Origin: HNR sp040400085 | GTDB taxonomy: Bacteria > Actinomycetota > Actinomycetes > Actinomycetales > Microbacteriaceae | Assembly (NCBI GenBank): GCA_040400085.1 | Contig: JBBAQX010000006.1 | Coordinates: forward strand, 1-64,000 | DNA: 64,000 nucleotides | Direction of reading: 5' to 3' | Shown here: positions 31,552 to 41,016 of the stretch, piece by piece | Numbering within the stretch: position 1 is the first letter of the stretch | How the letters are laid out: the number at the start of each line of letters is the position of its first letter | Notes under the pieces: model-generated | The model's input: only the letters and a program-made list of their open reading frames with translations | Databases searched by the model: none | What the model was told of the DNA's origin: nothing | Translations under genes and position numbers: made by a program

Positions 31552-33069
31552 ATGTCTGTGTTAAGCACTAACCTTGATCGCTACGAAGTATGGTTTCTGA
31601 CGGGGAGTCAGGAACTCTACGGGGAAGAAACCTTGGCTCAGGTAGCGGAACAGTCGCGCACCATCGCAGCCCAGCTGGGGCTATCCACGCAGATTCCTGT
31701 GGATGTGGTCTGGAAGCCTGTCCTAACGAATAGTGATGCTATCCGGCGATTGATAATCGAGGCAAATAGTGACGACAACGTTATCGGGCTGGTTGCGTGG
31801 ATGCATACGTTCAGCCCAGCGAAGATGTGGATTTCAGGGCTGCGCACGCTGGATAAGCCGCTCCTGCACTTCCACACCCAGATTAATGTCGAATTGCCCT
31901 GGCGCGAGCTCGACTTCGATTTTATGAACCTCAACCAGGCTGCTCACGGCGACAGGGAATTTGGCTATATCCAAACCCGTCTGAACGTTTCGCGCACCAC
32001 AGTAGTCGGGCATGTGAGCAATCCCGATGTGTCGGCTCGGATTGGCACCTGGGTGCGGGCTGCGGCTGGGTGGGCAGCCGTCAGGTCTCTTCGAATCGCG
32101 CGTTTTGGCGATAATATGCGTTTCGTCGCGGTTACCGAGGGCGATAAGACCGAGGCTGAGTTGCTCTTCGGAGTCCAGGTTAATAGCTGGGGCGTTACCG
32201 AGCTTGCTGACGCGGTGCGTGACGTACCTGCCGCCGCGATTGACGAGCTCGTCCTTGAGTATCAGGAGCTGTATGACGTTGCACCGGATTTGAGGAGCGG
32301 TGGCGAGCGGCATCCCTCGTTACGAGAAGGCGCTGCTATCGAGCTTGGTTTGCGAAGTTTTCTTGAAGAAGGGGGCTTCGGCGCCTTCACCACCAATTTT
32401 GAAGACCTGGGAACCCTGAGCCAATTGCCAGGGCTTGCTGTGCAGCGATTGATGGCGGAGGGCTACGGTTTTGGGGCAGAGGGCGATTGGAAGACCGCGT
32501 TGCTGGTGAGGGCGGCCAAGGTCATGGGAGCGGGGCTGCCAGGTGGTGCCTCTCTTATGGAGGACTACACCTACGATTTATCCCCCGGTAACGAGCGTAT
32601 TCTCGGCGCTCATATGCTGGAGGTCTGCCCGAGTCTGACCGCTCATCGACCCCGCTTGGAGGTGCATCCACTCGGTATCGGGGGCAAAGCTGACCCCGTC
32701 CGGCTGGTGTTCACTGCAGCCCCAGGGCCAGGAGTGGTTGTGGCGTTATCAGATATGAGGGATAGGTTCCGAATTGTTGCCAACACCGTGACGCTCGTCG
32801 AACCAACGGAACCACTCTCCCGGCTGCCGATCGGCCATGCCGTATGGAAACCGCTCCCCGATTTCGCAACCTCGACAACAGCGTGGCTACATGCGGGGGC
32901 CGCCCACCACACGGTTCTTTCCAGCGCGGTGGGTATTGAGGCTTTTGAAGACTTTGCGCGTATGGCCTCAACCGAGTTTCTGGCGATCGACGAGGGCACC
33001 TCGCTCCGAAGCTTTCTCAAAGAGCTGGAGTGGAATGCGGCATATTGGCGGTTGGCGCGAGGGATCTAA
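31552..33069 (+). CDS. araA: L-arabinose isomerase
   Basis: A 505-aa enzyme converting L-arabinose to L-ribulose, directly adjacent to araD. The start EVWFLTGSQELYGEETLAQV is the family hallmark; others are GLVAWMHTFSPAKMWI, LHFHTQINVELPW, and the metal-site region GAHMLEVCPSLTAHRPRLEV. Length is standard (about 500). It is last in the operon; no clear T-run terminator follows, only a weak TCACAG/CTGTGA hairpin at 33078-33095. Confidence 0.97.
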   Translation: MSVLSTNLDRYEVWFLTGSQELYGEETLAQVAEQSRTIAAQLGLSTQIPVDVVWKPVLTNSDAIRRLIIEANSDDNVIGLVAWMHTFSPAKMWISGLRTLDKPLLHFHTQINVELPWRELDFDFMNLNQAAHGDREFGYIQTRLNVSRTTVVGHVSNPDVSARIGTWVRAAAGWAAVRSLRIARFGDNMRFVAVTEGDKTEAELLFGVQVNSWGVTELADAVRDVPAAAIDELVLEYQELYDVAPDLRSGGERHPSLREGAAIELGLRSFLEEGGFGAFTTNFEDLGTLSQLPGLAVQRLMAEGYGFGAEGDWKTALLVRAAKVMGAGLPGGASLMEDYTYDLSPGNERILGAHMLEVCPSLTAHRPRLEVHPLGIGGKADPVRLVFTAAPGPGVVVALSDMRDRFRIVANTVTLVEPTEPLSRLPIGHAVWKPLPDFATSTTAWLHAGAAHHTVLSSAVGIEAFEDFARMASTEFLAIDEGTSLRSFLKELEWNAAYWRLARGI

Positions 33070-33130
33070 TCGTTGCGTCTCACAGCCCCACCTGTGACAT
33101 GATTAACGCCACGGGACGAGAGGACGCCGC

Positions 33131-33670
33131 ATGGGACGCCACAGAACCGCTTTACGCGCGTTAATCGCGGCTGCCTCATGCGCGGCGCTATCCCTCTCGA
33201 TTGTCGGATGCTCGGTGTCAGCGCCGACGTTAGCGCCAACGGAAACCACCAGCACGCTGAACAGCGCAACGGCCACGGCTCCGGCAAGCGAGCAGGGAGC
33301 CGAGTCGGATGACGAGTCCGCCCTCGAGGCTGCTGCACAGGAAAGCCTCGTCACGACGGCGGCTCGGGACGCGGGGGTAGACGGGACCGTGGGGGCCGTG
33401 GACTGCTGGCGAGCATCCAATCATCGAATTGAAATCACGCCGGAGAGCGGATCCGAAACCGATCAGCAAACAGATCAGCAAACCGTACCGCAACCAACAC
33501 CTCAGCCGGGTTTGTTCCGGGTCATCTGCAGGGTTCACTACGATCAGCAGGGCGCGGAACGCTATCGCGATATGATCTGCGTTGGCCAATTTGGCAGGGA
33601 ACCCGCGGTGGAATCCTGCTATCCGTGGGTTCCGTATACGGACACTCCATCCTTTGAGGACGGTCGCTAG
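33131..33670 (+). CDS. Predicted lipoprotein, unknown
   Basis: A 179-aa protein with a signal peptide and lipobox (LSIVGCSV), exported and lipidated. The mature N-terminus is Thr/Ala/Glu-rich and probably disordered. A central TDQQTDQQT stretch is repeated, and the C-terminal part has paired Cys residues (FRVICRVHY, MICVGQFG, VESCYPWVP). RBS AGAGGA lies eight bases before ATG 33131. No family recognised. Located between the ara operon and the BMP importer, with its own probable transcription. Confidence 0.8.
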   Translation: MGRHRTALRALIAAASCAALSLSIVGCSVSAPTLAPTETTSTLNSATATAPASEQGAESDDESALEAAAQESLVTTAARDAGVDGTVGAVDCWRASNHRIEITPESGSETDQQTDQQTVPQPTPQPGLFRVICRVHYDQQGAERYRDMICVGQFGREPAVESCYPWVPYTDTPSFEDGR

Positions 33671-33784
33671 AGGCCCATTATCGAAGATCCCTAACCGCCC
33701 GAAAGAGACAGGGAGTCTAAAAACAAATACGGCCTTAACCAAAGTGGCATTGCGTATTCTGCCGTCGCATGAAAAGCTCGTTGC

Positions 33785-33794
33785 TAAACGTTTA
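33785..33794. promoter_or_regulatory. LacI-type operator candidate upstream of the BMP importer
   Basis: TAAACGTTTA, a 10-bp palindrome, lies 41 bases before the BMP lipoprotein start. It shares the 9-mer AACGTTTAC with the two identical operator units of the arabinoside operon (21914-21939). Confidence 0.6.
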
Positions 33795-33834
33795 CATAAC
33801 TCGCCAGCAGCGGCGGGAAGGAAACTGCGCCCAG

Positions 33835-34917
33835 ATGACACAGACCACACACACTTCCGGAGTTCTGCGCACCGTCGCCAGGGCGGGGGCTGCACTTGCG
33901 ATTGTCTCGTCCCTCCTGTTTGCTACGGGGTGCTCGCGTGAATCGGGTGATACCGGGACTGCGGACGCATCCGGCGGTAAAGTATCACAATTCGCGATCG
34001 TCACACCCGAAAAAGAATCGGATCACGGCTGGAATCAACAGGGAATCGTAGCCGCGAATGCGGCCTCGAAAGAGCTGGGCGTCAAGCTTGAAGAAAACAC
34101 CAACGTTGGCTACGACAACACCGAGACGATTCTGACCCAGGTCGCAGACAAGGGCAACGATTTCATTATCGCCCATGCGAGCGGGTTTGCAACCATAGCT
34201 GCCCGCGTCGCGGAGAGCACAGGGGTTCCGGTCCTCGTCGCTGACTACGAAATAAATGTTCCCGGCAAGGTCGCCGCTGTGACGACCGAGGCAGAGCAGG
34301 GCGCGTATCTGGCCGGCGTGGTCGCTGCGATGAGCACCACCACGAAGACCGTTGGCATCGTGGCTTCGGCCGAGGACCTCAACTGGTTCCGCATGTCCGG
34401 AGGGTTTGCCGAGGGTGTGCGTAGCGTCGACCCCAGCATCCGGGTTCTCATGGCCTATATCGGGCCCGCCGAATACGGAGACTCCGCCGGGGGAAAGAAC
34501 ATTGCCGATCAGGTTATTGCCGCGGGGGCTGATGTTCTCATGGGGATGGGAGACGGCGCGACCGTTGGATATCTGCAGGCCGTCGAGACGGCCGCGACGC
34601 CCGTGAAATACATCGCGACGATTGGCGATGTGTCCGAAGCTGTCACAAAGCCCGAAACCCTGCTTACCTCCGTGCTCTGGAACTTCACCGATACCTATAC
34701 CCAAGCGATCAAGGATGTTGAGAACGGTAGCTTCGGTACTAAGAACTACACCCTCACGGTGAAAAACGGTGGCCTCACGCTGCAGAACGCGTCCGGACTG
34801 AGCCCGGAAATTGCCGCTGCCGTCGAGAAGGCCCGCACGGGAATCATCGACGGCACGATTAACGTTGCCGTTGCAACCACAAAGGATGAGGTGCAAAAGA
34901 TCATCGATAACCGGTGA
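33835..34917 (+). CDS. BMP-family substrate-binding lipoprotein
   Basis: A 360-aa ABC solute-binding protein of the basic membrane protein family. ATG 33835 starts a signal peptide ending in the lipobox FATGC. Family features: FAIVTPEKESDHGWNQQG, GAYLAGVVAAMST, GADVLMGMGDGATVGYLQAV, and VLWNFTDTYTQAIKDV. BMP proteins bind nucleosides, or in some loci simple sugars. It is followed by ATPase and two permeases of the same class. The related operator upstream suggests carbohydrate-linked control. Confidence 0.92.
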   Translation: MTQTTHTSGVLRTVARAGAALAIVSSLLFATGCSRESGDTGTADASGGKVSQFAIVTPEKESDHGWNQQGIVAANAASKELGVKLEENTNVGYDNTETILTQVADKGNDFIIAHASGFATIAARVAESTGVPVLVADYEINVPGKVAAVTTEAEQGAYLAGVVAAMSTTTKTVGIVASAEDLNWFRMSGGFAEGVRSVDPSIRVLMAYIGPAEYGDSAGGKNIADQVIAAGADVLMGMGDGATVGYLQAVETAATPVKYIATIGDVSEAVTKPETLLTSVLWNFTDTYTQAIKDVENGSFGTKNYTLTVKNGGLTLQNASGLSPEIAAAVEKARTGIIDGTINVAVATTKDEVQKIIDNR

Positions 34918-34958
34918 CTTGGAAGCCGACAGCCTGTGCGGGGGATAGTCTGGGTTTC

Positions 34959-36668
34959 ATGCCTGAAAATCAGCCGGTGCTTCGCCTCGTCGGAATTACG
35001 AAAGCCTTCCCCGGCATCGTTGCGAACGACGAGGTCTCGCTCGATGTGATGTCCGGTAGTATCCACTGTCTTCTCGGCGAAAATGGTGCTGGAAAATCGA
35101 CCCTGATTAGCATCCTCAGCGGAATGCAACGTCCTGATCGGGGCACGATTGAGCTGCGAGGCCGGGCCGAGACGATTTCCTCGCCCTCCGCCGCGATCGG
35201 CATGGGGATCGGAGTCGTCTACCAACACTCCACCCTGGTTCCAGCGCTGACCATTCTCGAAAACCTGATGCTTGGCAACTCCGGAAAGCTGTTGCAGGAC
35301 CGCACGGGCGCGTTGCGGCGATTTGAGGAGCTGTCTTCGCTGCTGGGTATCGACCTCGATCCCCGCATGCGCGCCTCGGCCCTTGGCGTTGGCCAGCAGC
35401 AGCAGGTTGAGATCGCGAAGGCGCTCTGGAAGGATTCGAGAATTCTGATTCTTGACGAGCCTACTTCGCTACTTCCTCCTTCGCTGGTGGATGCCCTCCT
35501 CGCCAGCATCCTCAATCTCGCCTCCCGAGGGATTTCCGTTATCCTCGTGACGCATAAGCTCGATGAGGCGTTGTCTGTTGCCGACGCGGTGACGGTGCTG
35601 CGTCGTGGGCGGGTTGCGCTCTCGCTCTCAGCGGACAAGCTTTTGGAGAAGGGCGTCGTATCAGCGGAGGAGCGAATCCTTGGGGCGATGTTCGGTGAAC
35701 GTGAGAGCGTTGAGCCGGAGACTTCGGCGGAGCCGAAAGCCTCGGAGCCGAAAGCCTCGGAGCCGAAAGCCTCGGAGCCGAAATCCTCGGAAGCGACGCG
35801 TGCGGGACGGCAGGAGACGACGAGACGCGTAGAACAAACGGCGCGAATCGTGCTCGAGGTGCGCGATGTAGAGACCGCCCCGCCAGGCTCGGGACGCATG
35901 GCCCACGGCGACGCACCACTTGCAGGGATCTCGCTTACAATTCGATCCGGTGAACTCCTTGGCATCTCGGGGATAGAGGGTAACGGGCAGAAAACCCTTG
36001 CCGAGGTTATTGCTGGCCAGCGAGCGATCAGTTCTGGGAGCATTCTTCACAACGGCTCGGAGATCTCAGATTCTGGCGTCGCCATGCGACAGGCCGACGG
36101 CGTTCGATACGTCACGGACGACCGCTTAGGCGAGGGGATCGCGGGCGATCAGAGCGTCGCAATTAACCTGGTCCTCAAGAAGATTGGCCGGCCTCCGATG
36201 TGGCGGAGGGGGATCACCAGAAAAGCCGAGATAGAAAGAGGCGCCCGTGTGCTGGTTCGGGAGCATGACATCCGCACGCCCTCAATCGACGCGCGCGCCG
36301 CTACGCTCTCGGGTGGGAACATTCAGAAGTTATTGCTCGCGCGTGAGCTCGACGGTATGCCGAGCGTTGTCGTCTTTAACAAGCCAACATACGGACTTGA
36401 TCACAACACCGTGCTGAGGGTCCGGCGGGAAATGTCAGAATTTGTGGCTGCTGGCGGCGCCGCGATACTGATCTCGAGCGATCTGGGCGAACTTGCCCAG
36501 ATGAGTCAGCGCATTCACGTTATGGATGCTGGGCGCATCGTTGGTACTGTTGACGGCGCAGAAACAGCTCCGGATGAGATCGTCGCGCGCATCGGTGCCA
36601 TCATTGCGGGTGTGCACGCTGCCGGCGGCCATGCTGCAGGCTTCCGCGCGACTGGAGACCAATCATGA
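34959..36668 (+). CDS. ABC transporter ATPase with two nucleotide-binding domains (nucleoside/sugar)
   Basis: A 569-aa double ATPase energising the BMP importer. ATG 34959 gives the family start (VLRLVGITKAFPGIVAND); a GTG at 34914 overlapping the previous stop is an alternative. Domain 1 has Walker A GENGAGKST, signature-region ALGVGQQQQVEIAK and Walker B ILILDEPTS. Domain 2 is degenerate as usual for this class: GIEGNGQKTL, LSGGNIQKLLLAREL and VVFNKPTYGLD. The inter-domain linker (35730-35789) is expanded by four EPKAS-type repeats. Confidence 0.9.
   Translation: MPENQPVLRLVGITKAFPGIVANDEVSLDVMSGSIHCLLGENGAGKSTLISILSGMQRPDRGTIELRGRAETISSPSAAIGMGIGVVYQHSTLVPALTILENLMLGNSGKLLQDRTGALRRFEELSSLLGIDLDPRMRASALGVGQQQQVEIAKALWKDSRILILDEPTSLLPPSLVDALLASILNLASRGISVILVTHKLDEALSVADAVTVLRRGRVALSLSADKLLEKGVVSAEERILGAMFGERESVEPETSAEPKASEPKASEPKASEPKSSEATRAGRQETTRRVEQTARIVLEVRDVETAPPGSGRMAHGDAPLAGISLTIRSGELLGISGIEGNGQKTLAEVIAGQRAISSGSILHNGSEISDSGVAMRQADGVRYVTDDRLGEGIAGDQSVAINLVLKKIGRPPMWRRGITRKAEIERGARVLVREHDIRTPSIDARAATLSGGNIQKLLLARELDGMPSVVVFNKPTYGLDHNTVLRVRREMSEFVAAGGAAILISSDLGELAQMSQRIHVMDAGRIVGTVDGAETAPDEIVARIGAIIAGVHAAGGHAAGFRATGDQS
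35730..35789 (+). repeat. Four 15-bp tandem repeats inside the ATPase linker
   Basis: Units GAGCCGAAAGCCTCG at 35730, 35745 and 35760 are identical, and the fourth (35775) differs by one base. They encode EPKAS repeats joining the two ATPase domains, a plausible site of copy-number variation. Confidence 0.9.
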
Positions 36669-37762
36669 ACGCATCGCCGCCGGGGTGGCTGGCAACGTTC
36701 ACGCGGGCGCTCGTGCCGCTGGTGTGTTCCCTCGTCGCGGGGGCAGTCATCCTCGCGCTCATGGGTAAGAACCCTTTCGTCTTTTACGGTGACATTGTGT
36801 TTTACGGGATTGCGCAGAATGGCTGGCAGAAATCGCTCTCGCTGATGGCGCCGTTGACGCTGATGGCGCTGGGCCTCATCGTTGTCTTTCGCGGAAAGCT
36901 GTGGAACCTGGGCTACGACGGCCAATTCCTCCTGGGGGCTGCGCTTGTCGCGGGCGTCGGCCCCGTCATCAGCGAGGCCGTGCCGTTCTGGCTGGCGCTT
37001 CCGCTGCTTTGCTTGCTTGGGGCAGCCGTGGGCGCCGCCTGGGCCCTTGTGCCCGCCGTGCTTAAGGCGCGTTTCGGTACAAACGAGATCATCACGACGC
37101 TGATGATGTCGTTCATCGGTATTGGTATTGCTAACCTCCTTGTCAGGGGAGTCTTCCAGGATCCGGGAGTTATCGTTCCTCAGACCCGGGTGCTTCCGAT
37201 TGAGTCGATGCTTCCCTATATTCCCGGAACCCGGATCCACGTGGGTCTCATCGTGGCGCTCGCGGCGGCTGCAGTGCTTTACCTGGCCCTGACAAAGAGT
37301 TCTTTCGGCCTTCGGCTCGATGTCTACGGTGAGAATCCGCGGGCTGCTGCACACGCCGGGATTCATACTGGCGGCGTTATTGTTGTCGTTTTCTTGCTTA
37401 GCGGTGCTCTCTTCGGGCTGGCTGCAGGTATCGATATCACGGGCCAGTGGGGCTATATGCGTGCGAATTGGAATCCTTCCTACGGCGCGGCGATCCTCCC
37501 CTTCGTTTTTCTCGCTCGCTTGAATCCGCTGGGCGCGCTGCCGCTCGTTGCCTTCTATTCGGTGCTGGCTACCGGGGGCACGGTTGCTGCCCAGGAAAGT
37601 GACCTTTCCGTTGACTTTCTCATGGTCATTATCGCCCTCATCCTCGTCTTCATGACGCTTATTGAGCTCTGGGGATCGCGGCGCCAGGCAGGCGCAAGTT
37701 ACCTGCCACCCGCGCTTATGAAGGCCCTGCGAGTTGGCTCTCGACAGGAGGATGCCCGATGA
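36665..37762 (+). CDS. ABC transporter permease 1 (BMP importer)
   Basis: A 365-aa permease of the branched/nucleoside class (YufP-like), with about nine membrane segments. The conserved FGTNEIITTLMMSFIGIGIA and RLDVYGENPRAAAHAGIH stretches belong to this family. It starts in ATGA with the ATPase gene and ends in ATGA with the second permease. Confidence 0.9.
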   Translation: MNASPPGWLATFTRALVPLVCSLVAGAVILALMGKNPFVFYGDIVFYGIAQNGWQKSLSLMAPLTLMALGLIVVFRGKLWNLGYDGQFLLGAALVAGVGPVISEAVPFWLALPLLCLLGAAVGAAWALVPAVLKARFGTNEIITTLMMSFIGIGIANLLVRGVFQDPGVIVPQTRVLPIESMLPYIPGTRIHVGLIVALAAAAVLYLALTKSSFGLRLDVYGENPRAAAHAGIHTGGVIVVVFLLSGALFGLAAGIDITGQWGYMRANWNPSYGAAILPFVFLARLNPLGALPLVAFYSVLATGGTVAAQESDLSVDFLMVIIALILVFMTLIELWGSRRQAGASYLPPALMKALRVGSRQEDAR

Positions 37763-38694
37763 GCGATCTCCTCACCCAGGCCTTCCTCGTTGCCTTTCTC
37801 GTGGGCGCTATCGCCGCCGGGGTGCCCCTCGCGCTCGCCGCGATCGGCGAGACTATTGGCGAACAATCCGGCGTTCTCAACCTCGGCATCGAGGGAACCA
37901 TGCTGCTCGGAGGTTACGTCGCGTTTGTGTCCACTCTTTCGACGGGGTCTTTCGCCTGGGGGATGCTCGCGGGAACCCTCACCGGCGCGATCACCTCTGT
38001 GGTCTTCCTTCTACTCACGGTATGGCTCGGGCTTAACCAGGTCGTGATCGGCCTCGCCGTAACGCTTGCGGGTTCCGGCCTCACGAGTGTCCTGTATACG
38101 CTGAACTATGGGGAGAGCAGTCCTCGATTGGGGACGGATGCTCCGCTCGCCATCCCGCTTCTCTCCGATATCCCCGTGGTCGGCCCCGCTCTGTTTTCCC
38201 AGCCCGTGTATTTTTATATCGCGCTCGGCTTGGCCGTGATCGTAGCCTGGGCTCTCGCGCACACGCAATGGGGTCTACGGTTGCGGGCAGCGGGCCAGAA
38301 GCCCTCGGCGCTTGATGCTGCGGGCGGCAGCGTGTTGCGCATCCGTTCATCGACGGTTCTGCTCAGCGGCGCTTTTTCGGGGTTGGGCGGATCGTATCTG
38401 GCGCTGATTTCGACGGGGGCGTTTACACCGTTTATGACCCAGGGTCTTGGCTATATCGCGATTGTCGTCACTATGCTGGCGCGTGGGCGGATCGTGTGGG
38501 TGGTTGTCGCTTCCCTCGCCTACGGTTTCTTCGTTGCGCTAGGCACCGCGCTGCAGCTAACAACGTTTAATATCCCCACCGATGTGATCAAGATGCTTCC
38601 CTTTATCACGGTGATGCTCGCCCTCGTGCTCTTCGCGCGCCGTTCGTACAACCCGCCAGCACTCGGTGAACCTTACGTGCGCGGGGTGCGTTAG
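37759..38694 (+). CDS. ABC transporter permease 2 (BMP importer)
   Basis: A 311-aa permease (YufQ-like). GEQSGVLNLGIEGTMLLGGY and LNQVVIGLAVTLAGSGLTSV are family signatures, and FMTQGLGYIAIVVTMLARGR marks the conserved cytosolic loop region. It completes the four-gene importer, and its end overlaps the alarmone synthetase gene tail to tail by three bases. Confidence 0.92.
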   Translation: MSDLLTQAFLVAFLVGAIAAGVPLALAAIGETIGEQSGVLNLGIEGTMLLGGYVAFVSTLSTGSFAWGMLAGTLTGAITSVVFLLLTVWLGLNQVVIGLAVTLAGSGLTSVLYTLNYGESSPRLGTDAPLAIPLLSDIPVVGPALFSQPVYFYIALGLAVIVAWALAHTQWGLRLRAAGQKPSALDAAGGSVLRIRSSTVLLSGAFSGLGGSYLALISTGAFTPFMTQGLGYIAIVVTMLARGRIVWVVVASLAYGFFVALGTALQLTTFNIPTDVIKMLPFITVMLALVLFARRSYNPPALGEPYVRGVR

Positions 38695-39587
38695 GCGTCG
38701 CGCCCGGTCTCGCTCCGCGGCTCATCCGATCCGCGATTAAAGAACTTGACCCTGGCATCGTTGAGGTTCTTGAGCAGGCTATCGCTGAGGCGCGGATGCT
38801 CGTCACGCGCGGTTGACTCTGGCACGACGATATCGTCGGCATCGAGCAACTTCACCTCGTCATGCAGGCGCTCCATGGTGCTATCGAGCTGGCTCGCCGT
38901 CGTGGCAGCGCTCTTCAACTCCTCGAGGAGCCGTGCGGGCACCTCTTTGTTGTACTTGTAGTAGATCTTATGCTCGAGGCTTGCCCAGAAGTCCATGGCA
39001 ATGGTGCGAAATTGCACCTCTACCTTGACTGATTCGACGCCTGTCGACATGAATACGGGAACCTCGAGGATCGCGTGCAGGCTCTTGTACCCGTTGGGCT
39101 TGGGGTTCTTGATGTAGTCCTTTATCTCGAGCACATGAATATCTTTTTGGCGGGTGAGCATCTCGAAGACCCTATAGGTGTCGGAGACGAAGCTGCACGT
39201 GATTCGAACCCCCGCGATGTCGTGGAGAGTATCGCGGATGCTTTCGAAGGATGGCTCGCAGCGCATCCTGGTGACCTTATCGATGATGCTCTCGGGCGAC
39301 TTCAGGCGCGAGGATAGGTGCTCGATGGGGTTGTAATCGTGTACGAGGCTGAATTCCTCTTGCAGGATGGAGATTTTGGTGGTGATCTCGTCGATTGCGA
39401 ATTTGTACAACATCATGAATCTGGTGAACTCGGTACGAAGCATTTTGACATCACCGATGCCCTGTACCTCAGCCAGTTGAAGCCCTTGCAAGTTGAGGGA
39501 ACCGGTAGGTGGATTGTGGAACGTAACGTCGGAACCCGCGCTGGTTCGTTCATTTGCGGTCTGTTGGGGAGAGTTAATCCTGTCCAT
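38691..39587 (-). CDS. Small alarmone synthetase (GTP pyrophosphokinase, RelQ-like)
   Basis: A 298-aa protein synthesising (p)ppGpp. The RelA/SpoT synthetase domain occupies about residues 70-245: DIAGVRITCSFVSDTYRVFE, the G-loop KDYIKNPKPNGYKSLH, and EVQFRTIAMDFWASLEHKIY. No HD hydrolase, TGS or ACT domain is present, so it is a stand-alone synthetase. It is longer than typical RelQ (about 210-250) because of a ~60-residue polar N-terminus and a C-terminal tail. Start ATG 39587 lacks a good RBS, and in-frame ATGs at about residues 48 and 58 exist. Confidence 0.92.
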   Translation of the reverse strand: MDRINSPQQTANERTSAGSDVTFHNPPTGSLNLQGLQLAEVQGIGDVKMLRTEFTRFMMLYKFAIDEITTKISILQEEFSLVHDYNPIEHLSSRLKSPESIIDKVTRMRCEPSFESIRDTLHDIAGVRITCSFVSDTYRVFEMLTRQKDIHVLEIKDYIKNPKPNGYKSLHAILEVPVFMSTGVESVKVEVQFRTIAMDFWASLEHKIYYKYNKEVPARLLEELKSAATTASQLDSTMERLHDEVKLLDADDIVVPESTARDEHPRLSDSLLKNLNDARVKFFNRGSDEPRSETGRDA

Positions 39588-39684
39588 AAGTATCGACTGT
39601 ACCGATCACATCTGTGAGAACGCACCGTTGATCATATTCTTTTACTGTGCGTTTTTCGTTTGGTTATGGTTGGGAGCCTGTCGG

Positions 39685-40359
39685 CTATTCCGGGCATACC
39701 CGGTTAAGGAAGTCGCTGATATCTGCGAGTTCCGGCGCGGATATCGAGTGCTGGATGCCCGGATACAGTTCCGCGGTGAGCGTCGAGTAATCCGGTAACC
39801 ACTTCTGGGTTCGCGAGATTGCATCAGGGGTTATCACGGGGTCTTCGGCATCTCTACCCCAGAAGACAGGGGGTCTGGTCATTGAGAGAGCCTTGTCTCC
39901 TGGCATGTCTGTGTCTATGACGTAACCAGAGCAATTAACCGCAGCCACGAAGCGTTCTGGCTGGGTCCGCAACGCCTGAAGCGCCATCGCGCCGCCCTGC
40001 GAAAAACCCATAAGTATCACTCTGCTGAGCCCGCCCTCGACGGTTACCGCGAGGCGGTCAAGCCATCCGAGTAGGGCGGTGACGGCGGCTTCACCCTCTT
40101 CAGAAGAGGGGTCGCCCGGTCGCTTCATTGAGAACCAGGCGTAGCCATCCACGACGGGGGCGGGTGCCTCTAATGGTCCCCGCGGCGCAGCAAGAACAAA
40201 GTGCGGTGGTAGGTGCTCTCGCAAGTTGATGAGATCGCCCTCGAACGAACCGTATCCGTGCATCAGGACAAGGAGTGGCCGGACGCGTAACTCGGCTGCG
40301 CGGCTGTGCTCTGGGACAGACCAGCGCACCACCGCATCATCAATTGTTAAAACGCTCAT
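39685..40359 (-). CDS. Phospholipase/carboxylesterase family hydrolase
   Basis: A 224-aa alpha/beta hydrolase (abhydrolase_2). The nucleophile Ser is in GFSQGGAMALQ, the oxyanion region is LLVLMHGYGSFEGDL, and the catalytic His is in GIQHSIS. Length and motifs suit cytoplasmic esterases of the YpfH/carboxylesterase class; substrate unknown. It is divergent from the NUDIX gene, sharing a 120-bp control region. Confidence 0.9.
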   Translation of the reverse strand: MSVLTIDDAVVRWSVPEHSRAAELRVRPLLVLMHGYGSFEGDLINLREHLPPHFVLAAPRGPLEAPAPVVDGYAWFSMKRPGDPSSEEGEAAVTALLGWLDRLAVTVEGGLSRVILMGFSQGGAMALQALRTQPERFVAAVNCSGYVIDTDMPGDKALSMTRPPVFWGRDAEDPVITPDAISRTQKWLPDYSTLTAELYPGIQHSISAPELADISDFLNRVCPE

Positions 40360-40479
40360 GGTTACACCCTAATATGAGGTGCCTCAGTATGGCCAGACTT
40401 TGCCGGTTCGCCGAAATACGGTTGGAAAAATGTTCGCGACAGGTTCCGTGTTGACCCTCGAGTGAGGCAGAATGAGAAC

Positions 40480-41016
40480 ATGGACCTGCGTACCCCCGAC
40501 CCCAATCCCGGATGGCTCAGTGAAGAGGAATTAGCTCAGGCTCGGCGAAGGCTACCAATGGTCTGCGTCGAAGCAATCCCCGTGAGGGTAGACGGGCTCG
40601 GGCGGATTACCGAGGTGGGCCTCTTGCTCAGAGCGACCGAGGAAGGTGAGATGGCCCGAAGGCTTGTTACCGGTAGGGTCATGTACGGTGAGACCATCCG
40701 TGAGGCGCTGTTCCGACACCTCGAAAAAGACCTGGGTCCCATGGCATTTCCACTCCTGCCGATAAGCCCCGTGCCCTTTCAGATCGCAGAGTACTTCCCC
40801 ATGCCGGGGATCAGCAATTTTGTAGATGAGAGACAGCATGCGATCTCGATGGTCTTCGTCGTGCCCGTCACTGGGAGTTGCGATCCCCGTCAGGACGCTC
40901 TCGAAATAACGTGGCTCAGCCCTGCCGAGGCGGGGAGCGAAGATGCTGCTGCTGAGATGGAAGGCGGGCGCGGCGCGCTTGTTCGCGCAGCACTCGTTGC
41001 CGCTGGCGTGCTTTAG
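40480..41016 (+). CDS. NUDIX-fold protein (DUF4916 type)
   Basis: A 178-aa protein from ATG 40480 (GTG 40462 is an alternative), beginning DLRTPDPNPGWLSEEELAQA, typical of the DUF4916 family in actinobacteria. The NUDIX box is degenerate: GRVMYGETIREALFRHLEKD lacks the REUXEE core of active NUDIX enzymes, so hydrolase activity is uncertain. FPMPGISNFVDERQHAISMV is another family segment. Its stop overlaps the OYE stop tail to tail. Confidence 0.87.
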   Translation: MDLRTPDPNPGWLSEEELAQARRRLPMVCVEAIPVRVDGLGRITEVGLLLRATEEGEMARRLVTGRVMYGETIREALFRHLEKDLGPMAFPLLPISPVPFQIAEYFPMPGISNFVDERQHAISMVFVVPVTGSCDPRQDALEITWLSPAEAGSEDAAAEMEGGRGALVRAALVAAGVL

